Position numbers and translations under genes: made by a program. DNA of 5,414 bases from CAYMGQ01 sp964390055 (GTDB lineage: Bacteria > Bacillota > Clostridia > Peptostreptococcales > Natronincolaceae), in the NCBI GenBank assembly GCA_964390055.1, contig CAYMGQ010000047.1, positions 1-5,414 on the forward strand, given 5' to 3'. Of this stretch, positions 1 through 5,025 are shown in pieces; position 1 is the stretch's first letter, and each line of letters opens with the position of its first letter. The notes beneath the pieces were generated by a model that did no database searches, was not told the DNA's origin, and worked only from the letters and a program-made list of their open reading frames with translations.

Positions 1-55
1 AGGCTAGTCAACTAGGCTTCTACAAGCCCACGGTTTCAACCGTTGGGCAGTTGAC
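1..55 (+). mobile_element. Probable right end of an IS200/IS605-type (tnpB) element
   Basis: The first 55 bases fold into a nested hairpin. An outer stem GTCAACT (7-13) pairs with AGTTGAC (49-55). An inner stem pairs GCCCACGGT (26-34) with ACCG-T-TGGGC (39-48), with T43 bulged. Further left, CTAGT-CA-ACTAG (4-15) is a second small palindrome. From memory, a GCCCACGG-loop-CCGTGGGC hairpin followed by AGTTGAC is a common right end of tnpB-carrying IS200/IS605 elements in clostridia, where it also forms the 3' end of the guide (omega) RNA. If so, tnpB lies left of position 1 on the plus strand and the bases after 55 are the guide segment. No T-run follows, which argues against a simple terminator. 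The element itself is outside the window. Confidence 0.45.
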
Positions 56-63
56 CTATTTCT

Positions 64-279
64 TCAGACAACCATCTTTAAATACATATATGTGAAGGTC
101 AAACCACCAGCGTTACTGGGTTATAAAAATAATGGATTCGCAAAAGCCATTATCAATACAGGTTTTGGTGGATATTTTTCCAAGCGAGCGTGATATTTTG
201 TTATCAAAGAAATAATTGTACCATAACCAGCTTGTTGTAGATATTGTGGCGTTTCCAATGCTTTATTAGGTTGAGAAAC
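64..279 (-). pseudogene. Unassigned open-frame remnant, two segments in one frame
   Basis: On the minus strand a frame stays open for 52 codons (279 to 121, stop TAA at 121-123). After that stop it continues in the same frame for 18 more codons to a TGA at 64-66. The translation has a believable protein composition (for example LETPQYLQQAGYGTIISL, then KYPPKPVLIMAFANPLFL), but I do not recognise the family. There is no ATG. The first usable start would be a TTG at 258-256 with only a weak AATAAAG upstream. A good promoter match sits just upstream (290-318). It is most likely the tail of a broken gene with one in-frame stop. A short real protein starting at TTG 258 or a chance open frame remain possible. 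Confidence 0.3.
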
Positions 280-289
280 TTATGAGTAT

Positions 290-318
290 AGGATATCACA
301 TAATAGCAGTTTTGTCAA
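290..318 (-). promoter_or_regulatory. SigmaA-type promoter TTGACA-N17-TATCCT
   Basis: On the minus strand, TTGACA (318-313) is followed after exactly 17 bases by TATCCT (295-290). The -35 box is perfect and the -10 box matches 4 of 6. Transcription would start near position 283 and run left into the 52-codon open frame, only a few bases before that frame opens, and then antisense through the IS-like end at 1-55. Confidence 0.4.
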
Positions 319-354
319 GTATAGTTAGGCTTTTAGATATTTGGATTAGCTTAC

Positions 355-477
355 TTAAACACGTACATCAATAGTATGGATGATATGTCGTTTTTTGATT
401 AGACGCAAATATCTTTTGTGGGCTTCAAGATGGCCATGAGCACTTGCAAGTTTATACCACTTAATAGTTGCCCACAA
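355..477 (-). pseudogene. Sel1/TPR-like repeat protein remnant (C-terminal piece)
   Basis: Read on the minus strand from 477 to the TAA at 355-357, the 40-codon frame contains IKWYKLASAHGHLEAHKRYL. This matches the helix-turn-helix core of Sel1-like repeats (WY-x-x-A-A-x-x-G-x-x-x-A). Upstream, the same frame holds LDFKKDI and then a TAA at 478-480 exactly where a Sel1 repeat would continue, and a TAG further upstream. No ATG or ribosome binding site is present. Sel1 repeat proteins are scaffold or adaptor proteins of solenoid helices. What survives is about one repeat plus a basic C-terminal tail (RLIKKRHIIHTIDVRV). The match is by consensus pattern only; the interrupting stops make it a pseudogene fragment. 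Confidence 0.5.
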
Positions 478-556
478 TTATATATCTTTTTTGAAATCCA
501 GTGTTTGTAGGAACCGTCTATTCTAATCACTTCTTCCTAGTTAGTATTAACTCCGT

Positions 557-577
557 TCCCACTTGTAGAAGATGGGA
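557..577. repeat. Short imperfect hairpin TCCCACTT / AAG-A-TGGGA
   Basis: TCCCACTT (557-564) can pair with AAGATGGGA (569-577), with A572 bulged and a four-base loop. It lies in the decayed zone between the promoter at 708-736 and the Sel1-like remnant, so it would be in the 5' part of that transcript. No T-run follows on either strand. No function is assigned. Confidence 0.25.
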
Positions 578-637
578 GAATTCTTGCTATTTTAAGTTAA
601 AAATTCAAACCGTTTAAAATGAGTATCTTTTGTGTCT

Positions 638-661
638 ATTATTAAAATATCGTTTAATAAT
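638..661. repeat. 9-bp perfect inverted repeat downstream of a promoter
   Basis: ATTATTAAA (638-646) and TTTAATAAT (653-661) are perfect complements around a six-base spacer. The repeat lies about 40 to 60 bases downstream of the predicted start of the minus-strand promoter at 708-736. It could be an operator for a dimeric regulator or a leftover of one. In such AT-rich sequence, chance is a real alternative. Confidence 0.25.
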
Positions 662-707
662 ATATGAAGCCCACACTACATTAAAGTGACTTGTTTTTTA
701 TACTTGA

Positions 708-736
708 ATTATATAACAAATTTGATGAAAAGTCAA
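708..736 (-). promoter_or_regulatory. SigmaA-type promoter TTGACT-N17-TATAAT
   Basis: On the minus strand TTGACT (736-731) is followed by a 17-base spacer and a perfect TATAAT (713-708). This is one of the best promoter matches in the window. It points left, away from the operon at 821-2547 and into the decayed region holding the Sel1-like remnant, so it may be the orphaned promoter of that lost gene. It lies just beyond the operon terminator (772-807), which would insulate it. Confidence 0.5.
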
Positions 737-771
737 TATAATAGATGGGGAGTGCGTTATTTAGAAAGATT

Positions 772-807
772 AAAAGCGGGTCATGCAAGTATTGCATGCC
801 CGCTTTT
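772..807 (-). terminator. Strong intrinsic terminator of the small-gene operon
   Basis: AAAAGCGGG-T-CATGCA (772-787) pairs with TGCATG-CCCGCTTTT (793-807) over 15 base pairs with a single bulged T and a five-base loop. On the minus strand the stem ends in TTTT followed by AATCTTTC. It starts 13 bases past the stop codon of the 70-aa gene, as expected for the end of the operon. The A-rich opposite side means it may work in both directions. Confidence 0.85.
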
Positions 808-820
808 GATGATGTTCGAT

Positions 821-1033
821 TTATGACCCTATGTATTCCCAAATTGTTAAAATTTCATTAAGTGTAGGCGGGTTTGTTATTATTTCTTGGCATTTAGATT
901 GCGCCTCTTTCAATATTCGCCTCAGCTTTCCCTGGTTTCGCCGTTTCATGTCCGGCAGGAACCGATATGAGTTGCAATAGAATTTTCGAGCGAATTTATC
1001 TTCATATGTCAGCTTTTTATAGATTCCTCTCAT
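821..1033 (-). CDS. Small basic hypothetical protein (70 aa), mobile-element type
   Basis: The protein (MRGIYKKLTYEDKFARKFYC at the N terminus) is strongly basic in its first two thirds (KRRNQGKLRRILK near residues 29-41) and ends in a more acidic tail with NPPTLNEILTIWEYIGS. The start at 1033 is chosen because GGGAGGT (1046-1040) sits seven bases upstream of it. The ATG at 1048, giving five extra residues, overlaps that site and has no ribosome binding site of its own. It is the last gene of the operon, 36 bases after the stop of the Api92-like gene, and is followed at once by the terminator. Short Arg/Lys-rich proteins of this kind are common in phages and plasmids and may bind nucleic acid, but I recognise no named family. 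Confidence 0.75.
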   Translation of the reverse strand: MRGIYKKLTYEDKFARKFYCNSYRFLPDMKRRNQGKLRRILKEAQSKCQEIITNPPTLNEILTIWEYIGS

Positions 1034-1069
1034 ACCGATACCTCCCATTATTTTTATAATGCGAATTAG

Positions 1070-1636
1070 TTAATCCTCATCTATATACACAAAATTCTCA
1101 TTCATGTTGTGCTCTTCCAGAGTATCCTGCGTAATTTCAAAGAATAGTTTTTTAGCCTCAATAGTCCCACCTTGCGGTATTGTTTCAGAGACAGTAACAC
1201 CGTCTTTAAATGCAACGATGCCCAAATTGTAGCCTAAATCCTCATCTGCCCAAGCTATTTCAAACTCAACATCAGGGAATATCCATGATAACTTTCTGAT
1301 TAAATCAAGCGGACAATTCCATGCTGTTTGAAAGAAAATTGTATTTTCAGTGTTCCTTTCATCTGGTTGGCTGTAAGCATTCCACTTTGTCCCCCAATTG
1401 TTGCGATTCCATTCATACCAACAGTTTTCAGGCCCATACTTTTTTTCTTGTTCTCTGCCTAAATTACCTTGAAACAACCACGGAGGAGCAGGAGTAATTT
1501 TATTAAAATCAATAGTGCCGACCCCATAAGCTTCTTGATTTTCCTCTGTTTTTTCGATTTTAATAAATTCCTTAACCTCTAAAACCCTTGGTTCTGAGGC
1601 TTTTATTGTTAATTTGTTTATTACATGATTTGGCAT
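1070..1636 (-). CDS. Api92/DUF1281-like protein with ferredoxin-like fold (188 aa)
   Basis: The sequence follows the pattern of the DUF1281/Api92-like family found in phages, plasmids and integrative elements. It has an N-terminal MPNHVINKLTIKA strand, an IDFNKITPAPP motif (42-52), the signature CWYEWNRNNWGTKWNAY (72-88), FFQTAWNCP (101-109) followed by an amphipathic helix, and FPDVEFEIAWADEDLGYNLG (120-139). The C-terminal half corresponds to the ferredoxin-like alpha/beta domain named for this family (a fold, not an iron-sulfur protein; no cysteine cluster is present). Its biochemical role is not known to me. The start is supported by GAGAGG seven bases upstream of ATG 1636. It is in an operon with small unknown genes, 117 bases after the coiled-coil gene. 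The residues after about 145 form an acidic tail ending FVYIDED. Family assignment is by motif recognition. Confidence 0.8.
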   Translation of the reverse strand: MPNHVINKLTIKASEPRVLEVKEFIKIEKTEENQEAYGVGTIDFNKITPAPPWLFQGNLGREQEKKYGPENCWYEWNRNNWGTKWNAYSQPDERNTENTIFFQTAWNCPLDLIRKLSWIFPDVEFEIAWADEDLGYNLGIVAFKDGVTVSETIPQGGTIEAKKLFFEITQDTLEEHNMNENFVYIDED

Positions 1637-1691
1637 AATTCATCCTCTCTTTCCGCACCGTATCAGGTGCATGTAAATTCCGTATTGCGTA

Positions 1692-1757
1692 TCAGTCCCA
1701 CTCTGCAAACACCTCTGGTATCAACTCTATGATCTCGACCTCTACCCTATAAATCAA
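1692..1757 (-). CDS. Possible tiny ORF or coding remnant (21 aa), overlapping the coiled-coil gene
   Basis: In the 117-base gap between the coiled-coil gene and the Api92-like gene, one minus-strand frame reads LIYRVEVEIIELIPEVFAEW and then Asp before a TGA at 1692-1694. It opens with TTG at 1757-1755, which overlaps the TGA stop of the coiled-coil gene (TTGA), a geometry compatible with translational coupling. The residue pattern (VEVEIIELIPEVFAEW) looks protein-like. Against it: no clear ribosome binding site, a rare start codon and short length. It may instead be the end of a truncated gene. Confidence 0.25.
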   Translation of the reverse strand: MIYRVEVEIIELIPEVFAEWD

Positions 1758-2038
1758 GGTCTCAGTGTTGCATTAATGCGCTCGAGGTTTTCTGTGATTA
1801 TTATATTGCTATACCTGATGACTTCCTTAACTTCTTCAAGCTTGGTTTGAGTCTCAGACAACATTGCCTCTAATTGTGCAACTTTATCATCTTTTGCTTC
1901 AAGTTCTTTATTTTTAATATGTAATAAAGAGTTGAAGTATTTAATAATTACTGAGCCTCTTGTCATTTTGGACTCGTGGTTGCTATTGTTGTTGTTTTGC
2001 TGCATTGTACTTTGCATTGCACTTACTATTTTTTGCAT
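1754..2038 (-). CDS. Small coiled-coil protein (94 aa), unknown function
   Basis: The protein starts MQKIVSAMQSTMQQNNNNSN, a Gln/Asn-rich polar stretch (about residues 9-20). A short basic segment and then a long, highly charged helix follow, roughly residues 36-90 (KNKELEAKDDKVAQLEAML and onward), with hydrophobic residues at heptad spacing that predict a coiled coil. It is soluble and has no signal peptide, cysteine or membrane segment. The start is supported by AAGGGGGA seven bases upstream. It follows the 155-aa gene by 41 bases and is co-transcribed with it. Coiled coils of this size usually serve in oligomerisation or as partners of another protein. The 155-aa neighbour is an obvious candidate partner, but that is inference. 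No family recognised. Confidence 0.75.
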   Translation of the reverse strand: MQKIVSAMQSTMQQNNNNSNHESKMTRGSVIIKYFNSLLHIKNKELEAKDDKVAQLEAMLSETQTKLEEVKEVIRYSNIIITENLERINATLRP

Positions 2039-2079
2039 ATTAGATCCCCCTTTTTATTAAAAATGTTTTTTGATTGGGC

Positions 2080-2547
2080 TCACATATTAGCCACACCTGC
2101 TTTATCTTCTGCTGGGTTGACTGTTCTCATGTCTACCCAGAGACCAAATTGGCCCTCGAGCCTTGCACAAAAGATCGTGCCTATAAACACATTTTCTTTT
2201 GTTATAAAGGAAATGGGCAATTCTGCGTAGGTGGGCTGTGGGTTTGTAGTGAGAAGATTTAAGCATGCTTGGCCATCTAGTTCTACCTTAGTGTTAAGGC
2301 GACCAAGTGTTTGCATAAAATCTTCATTGAATTTCACGCCCTGGATTCTGGTTGCTTCCCTATTTTTTTTGATTTGTACTCTGTCACTTTTGACAATGGG
2401 CTTCAAACCTTCGCCTTTTCCAAAAAACGAAAAAATAAAGTTTGTAAGCCTTTGCTGGACTTCGCTGCCTTCAGAGATAATACGCTCGAAAGTCATCTCC
2501 TTTTGTCGTTTATGTGCAAATTTTGCAATACCAACTTTTTGCAACAT
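2080..2547 (-). CDS. Hypothetical protein (155 aa), first gene of the operon
   Basis: I do not recognise this family. The N terminus (MLQKVGIAKFAHKRQKEMTF) is basic. A central part around residues 25-70 contains FIFSFFGKGEGLKPIVKSDR and a Lys/Arg patch (QIKKNREATRIQG). The second half alternates hydrophobic and polar residues in a way that suggests beta strands (VELDGQACLNLL, YAELPISFIT, NVFIGTIFCARLEGQFGLWV), ending in a flexible VNPAEDKAGVANM tail. There is no signal peptide and no convincing membrane helix. The start has a clear AAAGGAGA site eight bases upstream. A perfect 11-bp hairpin ends one base upstream of that site, so translation may be structure-controlled. It leads the operon with the coiled-coil, Api92-like and 70-aa genes. 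Two long plus-strand frames lie opposite but lack ribosome binding sites. Confidence 0.75.
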   Translation of the reverse strand: MLQKVGIAKFAHKRQKEMTFERIISEGSEVQQRLTNFIFSFFGKGEGLKPIVKSDRVQIKKNREATRIQGVKFNEDFMQTLGRLNTKVELDGQACLNLLTTNPQPTYAELPISFITKENVFIGTIFCARLEGQFGLWVDMRTVNPAEDKAGVANM

Positions 2548-2564
2548 GGTTCATATCTCCTTTC

Positions 2565-2614
2565 CACACAAAAAGCCAACTCCTTTTTGTGTGACACATA
2601 CAAACATGTGTATG
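2565..2614 (-). promoter_or_regulatory. Structured leader of the small-gene operon: tandem hairpins against the ribosome binding site
   Basis: CACACAAAAAG (2565-2575) and CTTTTTGTGTG (2583-2593) form a perfect 11-bp stem with a seven-base loop. Directly beside it, ACACAT (2594-2599) and ATGTGT (2606-2611) can form a second hairpin, with an overlapping alternative CATAC/GTATG pairing (2597-2601 with 2610-2614). In the minus-strand mRNA the first hairpin ends immediately before the GGAAAGGAGA ribosome binding site (2565-2556) of the 155-aa gene. The hairpin's 5' arm and loop carry a second Shine-Dalgarno-like AAAAAGGAG (2588-2580). This arrangement suggests control of translation initiation or mRNA stability. 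On neither strand does a long T-run follow, so it is not a typical terminator. Confidence 0.5.
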
Positions 2615-2660
2615 CGATACTCAAAAAATGGAATTGGCTTAAATATAATTATATATCTTT

Positions 2661-2688
2661 ATTATATGAAGATATGATTTATTGTTAA
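2661..2688 (-). promoter_or_regulatory. Promoter TTAACA-N16-TATAAT of the small-gene operon
   Basis: On the minus strand TTAACA (2688-2683, 5 of 6) is followed after 16 bases by a perfect TATAAT (2666-2661). The predicted start near 2654 gives a leader of about 107 bases before the ATG at 2547, enough to include both hairpins. It lies between the end of the pseudo-ATPase gene (stop at 2715) and the operon. I see no strong terminator between the two, so read-through from the ATPase gene could also contribute. Confidence 0.55.
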
Positions 2689-2714
2689 GAACAACCAATG
2701 CACATTACCGAGAT

Positions 2715-4898
2715 TTAAGAGTGCAAACTTTCTTTTGAACTTAGTAAGATAGATGTTTTGGTATTAAACTGGGGCGTAATAAATGATTTTAAAAGCTCAT
2801 TGGCAAATAAAATGCAAAAAGAACCCACTAAAATTAGCAACCAGTCTGCTAGGGCTAAGGGGACTGTATTAAAAAGCTGATTACCAATTGAGTGCTGAGT
2901 GTTGCCAATATGCAATAATGCAGAAATTAAAACCGCTAGCCATAGTCGCCAATTAGAAAATAAAAACTTGTTGAACAGAGGTGCGTCTAGCAAATGGAAG
3001 TTCAAAGAACTAAGAATTTTTGAGATCCCCAATGTTGCAATTGCCATCGATTGCCCATATAAAATCCCGCCTATCCGTTTTCCATATGCAAAAGCTAGGA
3101 TTGTTATCATAGTTATACACGCACTATTGAATAATATTGTTATTATGTTGTTATGCGCCATGAATGTTTCAGAAGCTGGGTGAAGAAAATGGCTTTGCTG
3201 TGGATTGGATTTATTAAAGATTAATGATACAAAAGGCAATAACGGCAAAAACAAACTAACCAAAAGCACTTGAGACAGACTAAGAGTGAAAGAGGATGCT
3301 AATAATAAAATAAACAGGGGCAAAAAGTCGCTCATCATTCCCGAAACAGCAAATGATAAAGCTTTTTTAATGTTAAGCATAATAATTTTACTATGTTTGA
3401 ATATATTAACAAGACAAGACAGACTTTTATCAGGAATTAAAAGAGTGCTTGCTTTGGACGAAGTTAGATTCAATAAAGCATCATCCCTATTGCTTATATT
3501 GCCCAATTGGTTTGGGTTAACAATAACAGCATTGCTGTCATCATTTATAATGGCAACGGCGCGACCTGATTCTTGAAGTAATTGCACAATTATGTTTTTG
3601 TCTTCAGGTGTAACTCGGGCAAAAAGTTTATAGTTATTAATATTTGCTTTTTTCTTTTCTTGAGGCCAAGAACAAAAGTCCGACGCAAGAATAACCTGGT
3701 TTCTACTCTCGCATATGTCCAGTTTTTTAGCTAAGGCATATGCTCGACCAAGGTTGTCACCAGTTAACAATATAGTATCTATGCCAAGATTTTTAGCATC
3801 CACACCAGCTTGCTGTGCATCCATGTGAGGTAGGTTGACTATACCTACAAAGCCAAGAAAAGTAAATCCAGATTTATAATCCGTATTGCCGTCTTTATTC
3901 CACCTATATGCAACTGCGATGACTTTTAATGCGTTGGATGAGAAGGTGTTTATGTCTTTTTCTATAGTAGAAATATAATTTTGGATATAGCAGGGATAAC
4001 CGTCGATTAAAACCTTGTCGCACAATTGCAATATGTTTTCAGGTGCACCTTTAGAAAAAACAATTTGCCCATCCTTATATTGATGCACAGTGGTCATTGT
4101 TTTCGTATGGGGGCTAAAAGGTATTTCGGCTAATCGGGGGTAAGCTTGGTCTAAGACGGCTTTGTTTATGCCAGTCATATTTAAAAGAGAGAAATCTATA
4201 GAAGTTTCCTTATCATCCTGTCTTGCATTATTACACAATAAAAGACTATGTATGAAAAGTTCGTGGTCTGCTTTATTGAGTTTTTCAATAGGATGAATTT
4301 CATTATTAAACCAAAATTGGGCAACCCGTTTTTTATTTTGTGTTAATATGCCACTTATATTAGTACAAATAGTGTTGACGGCGTTTAAATTCTCTATGAG
4401 TATAGAATCTTTGATGACAATATTGTTTTCTTGTAGTTTTTTCATCTGATAAAGAAGGTTAAGATGAAGAAAAGAGAAAAAATCTCTAGGCGTAAAAATG
4501 AGTATGGTGTGTGCACAGACAAGGACAATATAAGTAATATTTTCTTTTCTAAAAGCTGTAATTATAATAGCCACAACACAAAAGACAAACGATAAAATTA
4601 ATGAATAAGAGTTGTATTTTTTTAATATTGCACGGGATTGATAAGGCATTGATGAGGGTATGTTGGTTTTGCAAATGAGATATTGGGACAATACTGAAAA
4701 AAGCAAGCTCAATAAAGCAGCTATTGCGACAAAGATGATATCCGTACTACTGCCAATAACCAAACAACACGCTAAAATAACTAATAAAAAGTAAACAGTT
4801 AAGTTGTTTTGCGGAGCAATCATTGAAAGAAGAGCTTTTGCTTTAAAAAAGATTTGTTTTTGTTTAATAGTGTTGTTTTGTTTTGTATTTTGTTTCAT
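2715..4898 (-). CDS. Degenerate calcium-type P-type ATPase homologue without actuator domain (pseudo-pump, 727 aa)
   Basis: The layout is that of a P2-type cation ATPase with ten predicted membrane helices: M1 33-49, M2 53-76, M3 99-115, M4 121-137, M5 about 509-535, M6 538-561, M7-M10 about 584-702. The nucleotide-binding parts survive: PFSPHTKTM (260-268), KGAPE (283-287), ALKVIAVAYR (323-332), TGD (379-381) and ARVTPEDK (427-434). The catalytic parts do not. DKTGTLT is NISGILT (180-186), so the phosphorylated Asp is Asn180. GDGVND is NDDSNA (452-457), with the second Asp lost. The M4 PEGL motif is PRDF (137-140). Only about 22 residues join M2 to M3, so the whole TGES-bearing actuator domain is absent. 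Known chemistry predicts no phosphoenzyme cycle and no pumping; ATP binding is plausible. AAGGAG lies seven bases before the start. It follows a 57-aa membrane protein across a terminator-like hairpin. The uninterrupted frame argues against simple decay. Confidence 0.85.
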   Translation of the reverse strand: MKQNTKQNNTIKQKQIFFKAKALLSMIAPQNNLTVYFLLVILACCLVIGSSTDIIFVAIAALLSLLFSVLSQYLICKTNIPSSMPYQSRAILKKYNSYSLILSFVFCVVAIIITAFRKENITYIVLVCAHTILIFTPRDFFSFLHLNLLYQMKKLQENNIVIKDSILIENLNAVNTICTNISGILTQNKKRVAQFWFNNEIHPIEKLNKADHELFIHSLLLCNNARQDDKETSIDFSLLNMTGINKAVLDQAYPRLAEIPFSPHTKTMTTVHQYKDGQIVFSKGAPENILQLCDKVLIDGYPCYIQNYISTIEKDINTFSSNALKVIAVAYRWNKDGNTDYKSGFTFLGFVGIVNLPHMDAQQAGVDAKNLGIDTILLTGDNLGRAYALAKKLDICESRNQVILASDFCSWPQEKKKANINNYKLFARVTPEDKNIIVQLLQESGRAVAIINDDSNAVIVNPNQLGNISNRDDALLNLTSSKASTLLIPDKSLSCLVNIFKHSKIIMLNIKKALSFAVSGMMSDFLPLFILLLASSFTLSLSQVLLVSLFLPLLPFVSLIFNKSNPQQSHFLHPASETFMAHNNIITILFNSACITMITILAFAYGKRIGGILYGQSMAIATLGISKILSSLNFHLLDAPLFNKFLFSNWRLWLAVLISALLHIGNTQHSIGNQLFNTVPLALADWLLILVGSFCILFANELLKSFITPQFNTKTSILLSSKESLHS

Positions 4899-4929
4899 AC
4901 TTTTACTCCTTCTGCATATTTGTGTTGCT

Positions 4930-4975
4930 AAAAAAAGTGGAGCATCCCCCTGTTTAGAGGCGCTCCAGCTTTTTT
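4930..4975 (-). terminator. Terminator or attenuator between the 57-aa gene and the pseudo-ATPase gene
   Basis: AAAAAAG-TGGAGC (4931-4943) pairs with GCTCCA-g-CTTTTTT (4962-4975), and inside it CCCCT (4947-4951) faces AGAGG (4956-4960) with one mismatch. On the minus strand the stem runs into seven T residues and is a convincing intrinsic terminator; A/T symmetry may make it bidirectional. It lies about 50 bases after the 57-aa gene and about 30 bases before the ATPase start. It would therefore let most transcripts carry only the small gene, with the ATPase made by read-through. Confidence 0.75.
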
Positions 4976-5004
4976 ATTGTAGTTATCAAGGTGTCCAGAG
5001 TCGA
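4976..5004 (-). promoter_or_regulatory. Weak promoter candidate TCGACT-N17-TACAAT before the pseudo-ATPase gene
   Basis: On the minus strand TCGACT (5004-4999, 4 of 6) and TACAAT (4981-4976, 5 of 6) are spaced by 17 bases. A start near 4969 would fall in the first arm of the hairpin and largely bypass termination, giving the ATPase gene its own expression. The match is modest and chance is likely in AT-rich sequence. Confidence 0.2.
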
Positions 5005-5025
5005 ACATCCAGAGATGTGACAATA

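Larger units (their letters stand above)
1..820. other. Gene-free region of decayed sequence
   Basis: No intact gene with a credible start and ribosome binding site was found on either strand here. The stretch contains, left to right, the IS-like end (1-55), an unassigned minus-strand open frame (64-279), a minus-strand promoter match (290-318), a Sel1-like coding remnant (355-477), two AT-rich inverted repeats, another minus-strand promoter match (708-736) and the terminator of the neighbouring operon (772-807). Two promoters aimed at frames without starts suggest a locus that once carried genes and has decayed, probably after insertion or recombination. Confidence 0.6.

Noticed and set aside
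748..819. Short plus-strand GTG frame after GGGGAG near 748, with TATAAT at 737-742
   Set aside because: The frame runs straight through the terminator hairpin, the -35 match is poor, and the same bases form a better minus-strand promoter.
1655..1695. GCACC/GGTGC mini-hairpin and a CGTATCAG repeat (1659-1666, 1688-1695)
   Set aside because: Only five base pairs and an eight-base repeat; within what chance produces.
2231..2688. Two long overlapping plus-strand frames (148 and 125 aa)
   Set aside because: They lie opposite the 155-aa gene and its leader, have no ribosome binding site, and have Cys/Ser/Phe-rich composition typical of antisense shadows.
2682..2694. Possible terminator TTGTT-N-AACAA after the pseudo-ATPase gene
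   Set aside because: Only five AT-rich pairs with a tiny loop and no G/C core; it overlaps the next operon's promoter.
2899..3576. Two plus-strand frames of 94 and 96 aa inside the ATPase gene
   Set aside because: Complete antisense overlap with a recognisable gene and no start signals.
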